Assembly: GCA_017880945.1 (NCBI GenBank)
Contig: JADGRM010000078.1
Span: 1-9,046 of the forward strand
Length of the DNA: 9,046 bases
Source: Gallionella sp.
Lineage (GTDB): Bacteria; Pseudomonadota; Gammaproteobacteria; Burkholderiales; Gallionellaceae
Reading direction: 5' to 3'
Positions 1 to 7,438 of this stretch are shown here, in pieces. The position numbers and the translations under genes were made by a program. The notes under the pieces were generated by a model that saw only the letters and a list, made by a program, of their open reading frames with translations, did no database searches and was not told the DNA's origin. The stretch's first letter is position 1; every line of letters begins with the position of its first letter.

Positions 1-2879
1 GGACGAAAACGCAGCAGGCATGCGGTGCGGATCGCTTCTCGCGGCGCCATGCCCTCGTTGCGTTGGGCGTTGAGCGCAAAGTCGATCATCATGATGGCGT
101 TTTTCTTGACGATGCCGATCAGCATCAGGATGCCGATCATGGCGATGATCGAGAGATCTATGTTGAACAACCACAACATCGCCAGTGCGCCGACTGCAGC
201 CGAAGGCAGGCCTGAAAGAATGGTGATCGGGTGAATGTAACTTTCGTACAACACGCCAAGCAGCACATAGATCACCAGCAGTGCTACAGCGACCAGTACC
301 AACTGGCTCGACTGCGATGACTGGAATGCCGCAGCGTCGCCACCGTAACTTGTGAGAATGCTGACCGGCATATTGAGCTCGCGTTTGAATTGCTCGATTC
401 GCTTGGAGGCATCGCCCAGTGCCGCACCGGGCGCGAGATTGAATGAGATCGTCAGCGCGTTGAGCTGTCCTGTGTGATTGATTGAGAGAGGCCCCACTGC
501 GCGCTCGACTGTCGCAACGCCAGATAACGGAACCAGAGTGCCATTCTTGGATCGCATATAAATCTTGCCGAAAGCGCTTTCGTCGGCACGGTCTTCGGCG
601 GGTACCTGCATAATGACCTGGTAACTGTCGCTGGAAGTGTAGATTGTCGAAACCTGGCGCTCACCGAAAGCACTATAGAGTGCGGAACGGATATCCGCGA
701 TCTGCACACCCAGCAGGTTGGCCTTGTCACGATTGATATTGAGGTGCGCCTCCAGGCCCTTCATTTGCGAGTCGCTGGTGACATCGCGAAAGATTGGTTC
801 TTCGCGCATACGCGCCATCAGGCCATCGGCCGCTTGGCGCAGGTCCTGGGCGCGCACGCTGCGCATGACGTACTGATACCGACTCTTGCTGATGCGGCCA
901 CCGAGCCTGAGGTTCTGGATGGGATTCATGAAAACGTTGACACCGGGAATGGCACGCACGTCGCGACGCATGACTTCGAGCACCTTGTCGATGGGCGGAC
1001 GCTCGCTGCGCGGTTTGAGGCTCATGAACAGGCGTCCACTGTTGCTGTCGTTAGCGAAGACAATGAGCGTATCAACGGCTGGATTGGCGCGAATCACATC
1101 GCCGGTGCGCTGCAACAGGTCAGTTATGGCGGGAAAAGAAATGTCCTCGACCGCCTCCACCGTAATAATTGCCTGACCGATATCCTCATTGGGAAAGAAA
1201 CCTTTGGGTAAGGCCATGAATAGCACGACGGTGGCGACCAAGGTGCCGATCGCAATACCAAGCACGATGCGATTATGGTGCAATGCCCAGTCGAGCGCGC
1301 GTTCATAGGACGCCAGCACTTTGGTGAAGCCACGCTCGAACCATGCTGTCCATTTCAGCCCATGCCCTGCGGTTTCATGCCGAGCCGTTTCGGATTCTTG
1401 CTGGACCAGGTAACGGCTGGCCAGCATCGGGATCAGAGTGAGCGACACCACGGCCGATACCATCACGGCGATTCCTACCACACCGGCGAACTCATGGAAC
1501 AGCAGCCCGATCACACCGGGCATGAAGAAAATTGGGATAAATACCGCGACCAGCGAGAGGGAAATCGAAATGATGGTAAAGCTCATTTCCTTCGATCCCT
1601 GCAATGCGGCCTGCAGCGGCGGCATGCCTTGCTCGACGTGGCGCACGATGTTTTCGAGCATCACGATAGCGTCGTCCACCACCAGTCCGACCGCAAGGGT
1701 AATCGCGAGCAATGAAATATTGTCCAAGCTATAACCGATGGCACGCATCAATGCTATCGTTCCCAACAGCGAGATCGGCAGCGACAGTGCCGGAATGAGT
1801 GTGGCGGTGGGCTTGCGCAGGAACAGAAAAATCACCAGCACGACGAGGACGATGGTGATTGTTAGGGTGACCTGCACGTCGTGGATCGAATTGCGAATCG
1901 ACACCGAACGGTCATTGCGCAGCTTGAGTTGAACCGACGACGGCATCTGTGCAATGAGTCCGGGCATTGCCGCCTTGATCGCATCCACCGTTGATACAGT
2001 ATTGGCGCCAGGCTGGCGCTGCACCGAAAGTGTGATGGCGCGTTCGCCGTTGGCCCAGCTTGCCGTCTTCACCGATTCCACGCTGTCCTCGACCACCGCA
2101 ACCTCGGAGAGCCGCACCGGACTGCCGCTCGGGGCGGTGGCCACGATCAGATTGGCAAATGCGGCGGCATTGTTCAGCTGCCGGTTGGCCTGGATGATGA
2201 GTGTCTGGCGCGGTCCGTCCAGTGTACCGACGGGCGAGTTGTCGTTAGCACTGTGCAGTGCAGCGGCAATGTCATCAACTGTCAGATTGCGTGTTGCGAG
2301 CGCTTCCGGATTCACGCGCACACGCACGGCATATTTCTTCTGCCCGTTGATGTTTACCTGCGCCACGCCGGGAAGCGTGGAAAGCGTCGGCGAAATGAGG
2401 TTGCTTGCGAAGCTGTTCAAATCCGAGAGCGACATCGATGGCGATGTCAGGGAGAGGAAAATAATCGGCGCATCGGCCGGGTTGACCTTTTGATAGGATG
2501 GTGGCGTGGTCATCTCAATAGGTAGTGAGCGTTGTGCGCGCAGCAACGCTGCCTGCACATCTATAGCGGCGCTGTCGATATTGCGGTCCTGATCGAATTC
2601 CAGCGTGATCGAGGTGTTGCCCAGCGTGCTCGTCGAGCTGATCACGGATAGGCTGGAGATGATGGAGAACTGCCGCTCGAGTTGCGTCGCGACCGAAGAG
2701 GCCATGGTCTCGGGACTGGCACCGGGAAGCGTTGCTGTAACCGAGATGGTGGGAGTATCGTAGCTCGGCAATGCTGCATTGGGGATGTCACCGTAAGCGA
2801 TGATGCCGGCCAATACAGCGGAAGCCGACAGCAGCACCGCCATGACGGGGCGACGGATACACAGCTCAGAGAGGTTCAT
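1..2879 (-). CDS. RND-family (HAE1, MdtB/MdtC-like) efflux permease, 3' end cut by window edge
   Basis: Inner-membrane proton antiporter of a tripartite efflux pump; it takes substrate from the periplasm or outer leaflet and passes it to a TolC-type channel through an adaptor. I translated the frame from the ATG at 2879 and found 959 codons open to the window edge. HAE1 relatives run about 1,020-1,050 residues, so roughly 60-90 are missing. Seen: TM1 at about residues 12-29, the PGASPETMASSVATQLE segment of the first porter domain, TM4 with the paired aspartates D402 and D403 (AcrB D407/D408), TM8 from about 860, the LYESYIHPITILSGLPSA stretch, and K926 in IGIVKKNAIMM (AcrB K940). The proton-relay residues are therefore present. 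The KKNAIMMIDFAL and ACLLRFRP motifs resemble MdtB/MdtC more than AcrB. The start overlaps the adaptor stop as ATGA, which implies translational coupling. Whether a second RND gene follows, as in mdtABC, cannot be seen. Substrate unknown. Confidence 0.95.
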   Translation of the reverse strand, partial: MNLSELCIRRPVMAVLLSASAVLAGIIAYGDIPNAALPSYDTPTISVTATLPGASPETMASSVATQLERQFSIISSLSVISSTSTLGNTSITLEFDQDRNIDSAAIDVQAALLRAQRSLPIEMTTPPSYQKVNPADAPIIFLSLTSPSMSLSDLNSFASNLISPTLSTLPGVAQVNINGQKKYAVRVRVNPEALATRNLTVDDIAAALHSANDNSPVGTLDGPRQTLIIQANRQLNNAAAFANLIVATAPSGSPVRLSEVAVVEDSVESVKTASWANGERAITLSVQRQPGANTVSTVDAIKAAMPGLIAQMPSSVQLKLRNDRSVSIRNSIHDVQVTLTITIVLVVLVIFLFLRKPTATLIPALSLPISLLGTIALMRAIGYSLDNISLLAITLAVGLVVDDAIVMLENIVRHVEQGMPPLQAALQGSKEMSFTIISISLSLVAVFIPIFFMPGVIGLLFHEFAGVVGIAVMVSAVVSLTLIPMLASRYLVQQESETARHETAGHGLKWTAWFERGFTKVLASYERALDWALHHNRIVLGIAIGTLVATVVLFMALPKGFFPNEDIGQAIITVEAVEDISFPAITDLLQRTGDVIRANPAVDTLIVFANDSNSGRLFMSLKPRSERPPIDKVLEVMRRDVRAIPGVNVFMNPIQNLRLGGRISKSRYQYVMRSVRAQDLRQAADGLMARMREEPIFRDVTSDSQMKGLEAHLNINRDKANLLGVQIADIRSALYSAFGERQVSTIYTSSDSYQVIMQVPAEDRADESAFGKIYMRSKNGTLVPLSGVATVERAVGPLSINHTGQLNALTISFNLAPGAALGDASKRIEQFKRELNMPVSILTSYGGDAAAFQSSQSSQLVLVAVALLVIYVLLGVLYESYIHPITILSGLPSAAVGALAMLWLFNIDLSIIAMIGILMLIGIVKKNAIMMIDFALNAQRNEGMAPREAIRTACLLRFR

Positions 2880-4138
2880 AGCTTACCCGTGCTATCAGGT
2901 TGTACGGTGGCTTTGTCGGTCGTGCCTGTTGTACTCGGGGCAGAGCCTGCCGGCTTGACAGTTTTTTTGCCCATTGCGCTGCCACCGGCTTCGACTACGA
3001 CGCTATCCGGCCTGAGATTCTGCGCACCCTCCACGACGACACGCGCGCCCAACGCGATGCCCTCGACCACAGCGATGCCGTTTTGAATCAAGCGCACATT
3101 GATAGGCAGTGATGCCACCTTGTTATCTTCCCCGATCACGTATAGGAATCGATTTTCCGGCCCGGTCTGCACTGCCTGCGCAGGAACTGTCAGGGCACCA
3201 GCCAGTGTGCGCGGTGCAAGCTCCACGGTAACAAACATACCGGGCCAGAGGCGATGGTCAGCGTTGGGAAATTCTGCCTTGAGCCGAATGGTTCCGCTTG
3301 CCGTATCCACCGTGTTGTCGATGAATACCAGACGGCCTTTCAGGTCTGTTTGGTTGGCCAGATCCTGTTTTGCGCTGACGGGCACTTCGCCTTTGGCAAA
3401 TGCTTGCTGCAAGCCCGCAAGTTCCCGTTCGGGCAACGTGAAGCTGACGTTGATCGGATCAAGCTGTGTGATGCTCACCAGCACGGCGCCAATCGCGGTC
3501 GAAGTGCCCGGTTGCACCAGACTTCCCGGATATACCGCAATGGTACCCGTGCGCCCGGCAATCGGGGCGTTGATCTGGTCGAAACTGCGCGCCACACGGC
3601 TTGCCTCCACGGAAGCCAGGTCAATCGCAAGCTGGCCGCGCAAACCATCCACCAGGTTCTGTGCTGTATCAAATTCGGACTGCGATACATACTCCAGTTT
3701 TAATAACCCCCGTTCCCGTTCAAGGCTGCGCTTCGCGTTCATCAGATCGGCGCGGTCCTTGACCACCTGCGCCTCTGCTTTGCTGAGATTGGCATCCTCG
3801 GTGCGGGCATCAAGGGTGAACAACCGGTCGCCCTTGTGTACGAACTGCCCTTCTTTGATATGCACAACTTTGACCGTGGCACTGATCTGCGGCCGCACAT
3901 CCACAGTTTGCAGAGCTGATACCGTGCCGTTTGCTGTGAGCCTGACCGATACATCAGCCTGTGTAACCGGGGCACTCACCACTTGAAATGCGCCCGTTCC
4001 CTTGGCGTTTCCGGGGGTGCTCCGGACGTGCCAGATCCAAATGCCGGCAGCCAGTGCGATAAGTGAAATGGCGGCCATGGAAACCCACATGCGCCGCTTG
4101 GCGCGTGGCGAAGGTTTTTCGTGAGATACAGCTTCCAT
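2876..4138 (-). CDS. RND efflux periplasmic adaptor (MdtA-like membrane fusion protein)
   Basis: Periplasmic adaptor joining the downstream RND permease to an outer-membrane channel. The 420-residue protein has a basic N-terminus and one hydrophobic anchor at about 18-37, with no lipobox cysteine. It is therefore probably inner-membrane anchored. Order of parts: lipoyl half-motif around 71-110 (DVRPQISATV, then EGQFVHKGDRLFTLD), alpha-hairpin about 112-185, second lipoyl half near 188-225, beta-barrel about 228-308 with PINVSFTLPE, and a membrane-proximal domain about 312-384. The tail 385-420 is low-complexity Ser/Thr/Pro/Lys/Gly. The hairpin tip carries R141, L145 and S152, matching the RLS TolC-docking pattern known from AcrA and MacA. 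The ATG directly follows an in-frame TAA (4139-4141), and GGAG lies 10 bases upstream, so the start is well supported. The stop overlaps the RND start as ATGA. The family is certain; the MdtA subtype is inferred from motifs and from the RND neighbour. Confidence 0.93.
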   Translation of the reverse strand: MEAVSHEKPSPRAKRRMWVSMAAISLIALAAGIWIWHVRSTPGNAKGTGAFQVVSAPVTQADVSVRLTANGTVSALQTVDVRPQISATVKVVHIKEGQFVHKGDRLFTLDARTEDANLSKAEAQVVKDRADLMNAKRSLERERGLLKLEYVSQSEFDTAQNLVDGLRGQLAIDLASVEASRVARSFDQINAPIAGRTGTIAVYPGSLVQPGTSTAIGAVLVSITQLDPINVSFTLPERELAGLQQAFAKGEVPVSAKQDLANQTDLKGRLVFIDNTVDTASGTIRLKAEFPNADHRLWPGMFVTVELAPRTLAGALTVPAQAVQTGPENRFLYVIGEDNKVASLPINVRLIQNGIAVVEGIALGARVVVEGAQNLRPDSVVVEAGGSAMGKKTVKPAGSAPSTTGTTDKATVQPDSTGKL

Positions 4139-4198
4139 TTAACAGGTGCTCCAAAAAGTTCCATTTATCAACAACAGGGAGGTGGGGTGAAATCCTCC
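4139..4198 (-). promoter_or_regulatory. 60-base spacer between ABC and RND modules, with Shine-Dalgarno sites and a possible small hairpin
   Basis: This is the only intergenic gap in the window. Read on the minus strand, the permease stop runs straight into a perfect TAAGGAGG (4201-4194) that has no start codon at a usable distance. Eleven bases later CCTCC (4182-4178) can pair with that GGAGG. The adaptor's own ribosome binding site is GGAG at 4152-4149, ten bases before its ATG. The same CTCC could pair weakly with this GGAG as an alternative. CCTGTT and AAATGGAA each occur twice here, giving an out-of-frame decoy ATG at 4164. No U-tract follows the hairpin, so it does not look like a terminator. 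A regulatory role is inference only. Confidence 0.35.
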
Positions 4199-5419
4199 TT
4201 ATTGATAGCGCAACGCCTCTATCGGATCGAGCTGTGCGGCTTTGTGTGCGGGATAATAGCCGAAGAAAATCCCCACCGCTGCCGCGACGCTGAATGCCAC
4301 GAAGACCGAACTGCCCGAGATGATAACCATCGTGCCGGTCAGCGCGTTGGTTAGCAGTGCGCCGCCGATTCCCAATAGCAGACCGATGAAGCAGCCGATC
4401 ACCGAGATGATGATGGCTTCCAGCAGGAATTGCAGCAGGATGTCCCTTTCACGCGCGCCGATCGCCATGCGGATGCCGATCTCGCGTGTCCGTTCGGTGA
4501 CTGAGACCAGCATGATGTTCATGATGCCGATGCCGCCGACCAATAGCGATACAGAGGCAATTGCGCCGAGCAGTAGCGACATGACCCGCGTGCTTTCTGC
4601 GGCGGAATCCGCCGCAGCGGTGAGGTTGCGCAGGAAGAAATCGTTATCCATGCCTTCGCGTATCCGGTGCCGCTGACGCAACAGATCGGTCATGGATTTT
4701 TCTACTGCAGGCATGATTTCCTGGGTGGTGGTCTGTACCATCATCATTCGTACCGAACCCGGAAACTGGGAACCGAATACCTGGCGTTGCGCTGTAGTGA
4801 GCGGGATGAGGATGGTGTCGTCCTGGTCGCGCCCATCCATTCCCTGGCCTTTGATTGCCAACGTCCCGAGAACGACGAATGGGCTTTGCCGGATGCGGAA
4901 GGTCTTGCCAACAGGATCTTCGTCACCGAATAAATTGTCCGCAGCAGTTTTTCCGATCAGTGCGACTCGAGTGCCTGAACGTACATCCGAATCTGTGAAT
5001 GCATCACCGGAGGCTATAGGCCAGGACCGCGCTTCAAGATAGGCTGGTGTTGTGCCGAGGACGGAAGTATTCCAGTTGTTCGGTCCGTACACGATTTGCG
5101 CACTGCCGGGATGGATCGGCGCGACGGCTTGTACGCCGGGCAGTTCTGCGATGGCATCCGCATCGCCGACATTTAACGTATATCCGCCGCCGCCGCCGGA
5201 ACGAACACCACCTGTCGAAGTGCTCCCTGAAAGCAGGATGAACAGGTTGCTGCCCATCGCAGCGATGGTTTGTTTGATTGCATATTGTGCGCCTTGTCCG
5301 ATTGACATCATCAGCACCACCGCACCGACACCGATCACCATGCCAAGCATGGTGAGCAGCGTGCGCAGTCGGTTCGCGCCCATCGCACGCCAAGCTTCGC
5401 CGAGCATCGCGATTATCAT
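4199..5419 (-). CDS. macB: MacB-type ABC transporter permease (stand-alone FtsX/MacB_PCD protein)
   Basis: Membrane subunit of a MacAB-type ABC pump. In this family it transmits ATP-driven conformational change across the membrane to its periplasmic domain instead of forming a classical transmembrane channel. The 406-residue protein starts with the family motif ANRLRTLLTMLGMVIGV, TM1 at about 21-42. A periplasmic core domain follows (about 43-275), then TM2 (278-300), a cytoplasmic coupling segment SVTERTREIGIRMAIGA (306-322), TM3 (331-356) and TM4 (366-389). It ends in LDPIEALRYQ, the usual FtsX-type tail. E. coli MacB fuses this part to its ATPase; here the ATPase is a separate upstream gene, as in the YknY/YknZ arrangement. 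A Gly/Ser-rich run at 65-80 follows TM1. An in-frame TGA lies 9 bases upstream of the ATG, and GAGGTGA (5430-5424) sits at a good distance, so the start is firm. It overlaps the stop of a 32-codon ORF as ATGA. Confidence 0.95.
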   Translation of the reverse strand: MIIAMLGEAWRAMGANRLRTLLTMLGMVIGVGAVVLMMSIGQGAQYAIKQTIAAMGSNLFILLSGSTSTGGVRSGGGGGYTLNVGDADAIAELPGVQAVAPIHPGSAQIVYGPNNWNTSVLGTTPAYLEARSWPIASGDAFTDSDVRSGTRVALIGKTAADNLFGDEDPVGKTFRIRQSPFVVLGTLAIKGQGMDGRDQDDTILIPLTTAQRQVFGSQFPGSVRMMMVQTTTQEIMPAVEKSMTDLLRQRHRIREGMDNDFFLRNLTAAADSAAESTRVMSLLLGAIASVSLLVGGIGIMNIMLVSVTERTREIGIRMAIGARERDILLQFLLEAIIISVIGCFIGLLLGIGGALLTNALTGTMVIISGSSVFVAFSVAAAVGIFFGYYPAHKAAQLDPIEALRYQ

Positions 5420-5514
5420 GCCGTCACCTCATTAGTGAGTAATATGACTCCTAATTCAGCAGATTCGGTGTCGGGCGCCATTACCCGAACTTGTGCTGTG
5501 CGTACCGTGTTCAT
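5416..5514 (-). CDS. Small ORF (32 aa) bridging the ATPase and permease genes; function unknown
   Basis: I do not recognise this product. The ORF begins MNTVRTAQVR and ends LLTNEVTA before TGA. Its ATG overlaps the ATPase stop as ATGA (5514-5511), and its TGA overlaps the permease ATG as ATGA (5419-5416). The three ORFs occupy three different frames. AGGAGG (5524-5519) lies 4 bases before its ATG, the strongest Shine-Dalgarno sequence in the ABC module. The permease's own ribosome binding site lies inside its last codons. The peptide is mildly polar, with no clear transmembrane segment and no signal peptide. Two explanations fit: a real small protein of the pump, or a translated spacer that carries ribosomes from the ATPase gene to the permease gene. 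The exact overlaps and ribosome binding site make translation likely; a function for the peptide is speculative. Confidence 0.5.
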   Translation of the reverse strand: MNTVRTAQVRVMAPDTESAELGVILLTNEVTA

Positions 5515-6215
5515 GCAGCCTCCTGATGTTGCGTGGCTTGGTCGCTGACGATACGCCCATCAAAGAACCGCACTTGGCGTTTGGCATGGCGTGCGATGTC
5601 ATCTTCGTGTGTGACCAGCACGATAGTGATGCCTTCGCTGTTCATCTCCTCAAACAAGGTCATGATCTCTTCGCTGGTATGGCTGTCCAGGTTCCCGGTG
5701 GGTTCGTCCGCAAGGATCAGGTGAGGGTGGTTGACAAGGGCACGCGCTATCGCCACGCGTTGTTGCTGGCCGCCGGAAATCTGGTTAGGCAGGGAAGCCG
5801 CTTTATCTGCCAGCCCGACCTTGGCGAGCATTTCTTGCGCGCGTTGCTGACGTTCCCCATGTTGCAAACCGCAATAGATCAGTGGCAGCGCAACATTGTC
5901 GAGCAGCGACATGCGCTGCAACAAGTTGTAACCCTGGAACACGAAGCCGATGGTGCGATTGCGCAACAATGCCAGTTCGTCCTTGCCCAACTCCGCGACG
6001 CTGCGCCCATCGAGAAAATAGTGGCCGGCACTGGGCTTGTCGAGACAACCGAGGATATTCATGAAGGTGGATTTCCCCGAACCGGATGGGCCCATGATCG
6101 CGACAAACTCGCCGGTGATGATGCTGAGGTTCACCTCTTTGAGCGCGGGGAATAATCCGGCCGAAGTCTGGTAGGATTTGTTCAAGCCTTCAATACGGAT
6201 GACGGTGTCGCTCAT
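5511..6215 (-). CDS. macB: MacB-type ABC transporter ATP-binding protein (LolD/MacB subfamily)
   Basis: Cytoplasmic ATPase that powers the MacAB-like pump with the downstream permease. The 234-residue protein is a single complete nucleotide-binding domain, the normal length for stand-alone members. All catalytic motifs are present: Walker A GPSGSGKST (42-50, Lys49), Q-loop Gln94 in FVFQGYNLL, signature ISGGQQQR (146-153), Walker B LILADE (166-171, Glu171 catalytic) followed by the D-loop region PTGNLD, and H-loop His203 in LVTHEDD. The signature has Ile in place of the first Leu of LSGGQ, a tolerated change. It is the counterpart of the N-terminal half of E. coli MacB, so ATPase and permease must assemble as separate chains. 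The ATG shares one base with the macA-like stop (TGATG), with only a weak purine-rich stretch upstream, suggesting translational coupling. A LolCDE-type lipoprotein role is less likely because a MacA-type adaptor lies next to it. Confidence 0.95.
   Translation of the reverse strand: MSDTVIRIEGLNKSYQTSAGLFPALKEVNLSIITGEFVAIMGPSGSGKSTFMNILGCLDKPSAGHYFLDGRSVAELGKDELALLRNRTIGFVFQGYNLLQRMSLLDNVALPLIYCGLQHGERQQRAQEMLAKVGLADKAASLPNQISGGQQQRVAIARALVNHPHLILADEPTGNLDSHTSEEIMTLFEEMNSEGITIVLVTHEDDIARHAKRQVRFFDGRIVSDQATQHQEAA
5519..5524 (-). promoter_or_regulatory. Strong Shine-Dalgarno site (AGGAGG) inside the ATPase 3' end
   Basis: On the minus strand AGGAGG is followed by CTGC and then the ATG at 5514. 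It lies within the last codons of the ATPase gene and points at the 32-codon ORF; the permease start is about 100 bases further on. It is the main evidence that the small ORF is translated. The spacing of 4 bases is slightly short but workable. Confidence 0.6.
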
Positions 6216-7438
6216 CAGAACATTCTCATCGGGGGCCTGCTGCTGGAGCTTTTGGATTGATCCGCAGCCTGTGCTTCGCCAATCACGACTTGGTCACCCG
6301 CCTTGAGTTCGCCGCCGACGATCTCGGTATTGCGGTTGTCGGTGATGCCGAGCGACACGCTGACCGGTCTAAGCGAGCCTTGCTCCAGCACATAGACCTT
6401 GCCGGAAAATGCGTCACGTTTGGGTTTGGCACCAGACGGTGATTCTCCGGTAGGGCTGCCGCCGCCCTTCTGCGAGCCAGTGCCTTGATTGGTGACAGGT
6501 TTTAGTACTTCGGCATTGGCCGGTTTGAAACGCAGCGCGGCATTGGGAACCAGCAACACATCCTTGCGTTCAGCCACCGCGATGTTCACATAAGCGGTCA
6601 TGCCGGGTAACAGGATTTGCTCGGGATTGTCGACATTGATCACCACGTCGTAGGTAACTACGTTTGATACAGTAGTGGGATTAAGCCGTATCTGTTTAAC
6701 GTTGCCTCGAAAACGGCGTTCTGCAAACGCATCGACAGTAAAGCGCACGGTCTGTCCTACGAGTATGCTGCCAATGTCCGCCTCGGCAAAATTTGAATCA
6801 ATCTGCATCTTGGACAGATCCTGCGCGATCTTGAACAGCGTCGGGGTCTGCAAACTGGCGGCAACGGTTTGGCCGACATCCACCGAGCGGTCGACCACCA
6901 CACCAGACACAGGCGAACGGATCACCGAGTAGGCGAGGTTGGCGCGATCTTTTTCCAATTGCGCGCGAGCCGATAGCAATTGTGCTTCAGCGGATTTTTT
7001 AGCTTGTATTGCGGTATCCAAATCCTGTTGGGCGACATATTCCAGCGCAAACAAATTGCGTGTGCGTTTTTCGTTTGCAGTCGCAAGATCCAGCGATGCT
7101 TTGGCATTTTGTACATTGGCTGCACTCTGCTTCAGTTGTGCCGCGAGCAGGGCATCATCGAGTTCCAGCAGAATCTGACCTTTCTGAACCTTGCTGTTGA
7201 AGTCCACATAAAGTTTCTTTACCGTGCCGGAAACCTGCGTACCGACACTCACCAGTGTCACCGGATTGATCGTACCGTTGGCCGAGACGGTCTGGCTGAT
7301 GCCGCCTTTTTCCACTGCCTGTGCACGATATTGCAGCGGCGCCGCCTCATATTGTTGCCAATAAATGGCGATGCCGGCGCCGATGACCGCAACAGAAAGA
7401 ATGATCATGGCAAGCGGAGATCGGAATAGTTTTTTCAT
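6215..7438 (-). CDS. macA: MacA-like periplasmic adaptor (membrane fusion protein) of the ABC pump
   Basis: Adaptor that couples the MacB-type ATPase and permease to the outer-membrane channel and, in the family, stimulates the ATPase. The 407-residue protein has a basic start, then one anchor helix at about 8-27. Order of parts: first lipoyl half about 52-93 (GTQVSGTVKKLYVDFNSKVQ), coiled-coil hairpin about 95-168, second lipoyl half about 170-206, beta-barrel about 207-290 with VVTYDVVINV, and a membrane-proximal domain at both sides of an insert. That insert, about 315-341, is a Gly/Ser/Pro/Lys low-complexity stretch, and the C-terminus ends in a serine run followed by RPPMRMF. The hairpin tip has R125 and L129 of the RLS docking motif, but Ala136 replaces the serine. 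The ATG overlaps the channel gene stop as ATGA, and no good Shine-Dalgarno sequence precedes it, so it probably depends on translational coupling. MacA is assigned from sequence plus adjacency to the MacB-type genes. Confidence 0.93.
   Translation of the reverse strand: MKKLFRSPLAMIILSVAVIGAGIAIYWQQYEAAPLQYRAQAVEKGGISQTVSANGTINPVTLVSVGTQVSGTVKKLYVDFNSKVQKGQILLELDDALLAAQLKQSAANVQNAKASLDLATANEKRTRNLFALEYVAQQDLDTAIQAKKSAEAQLLSARAQLEKDRANLAYSVIRSPVSGVVVDRSVDVGQTVAASLQTPTLFKIAQDLSKMQIDSNFAEADIGSILVGQTVRFTVDAFAERRFRGNVKQIRLNPTTVSNVVTYDVVINVDNPEQILLPGMTAYVNIAVAERKDVLLVPNAALRFKPANAEVLKPVTNQGTGSQKGGGSPTGESPSGAKPKRDAFSGKVYVLEQGSLRPVSVSLGITDNRNTEIVGGELKAGDQVVIGEAQAADQSKSSSSRPPMRMF

Noticed and set aside
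744..1211. Plus-strand ORF of 155 codons, with other plus-strand ORFs over 1275-2525
   Set aside because: They lie opposite the RND permease frame, which is open without a stop and matches the HAE1 family throughout.
3099..3986. Plus-strand ORF of 295 codons
   Set aside because: It is antisense to the MdtA-like adaptor, whose whole-length match to the family is clear. The plus-strand product is Ser/Arg/Thr-rich with no recognisable domain.
3976..4164. Minus-strand ORF of 62 codons starting at the decoy ATG 26 bases before the adaptor start
   Set aside because: It has no Shine-Dalgarno sequence, overlaps the adaptor out of frame, and its product is Pro/Trp-rich nonsense in character.
4178..4198. 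Possible rho-independent terminator between the ABC and RND modules
   Set aside because: The stem is only 5 pairs with an 11-base loop and no U-tract follows.
5416..5514. Small ORF as a frameshifted remnant of the linker in a fused MacB
   Set aside because: ATPase, small ORF and permease lie in three frames with clean ATGA junctions and ribosome binding sites, which needs more than a simple frameshift. It is not excluded as a distant origin.
5493..6155. Plus-strand ORF of 220 codons
   Set aside because: It mirrors the ABC ATPase gene, which has every catalytic motif. The long opposite frame is a by-product of codon use.
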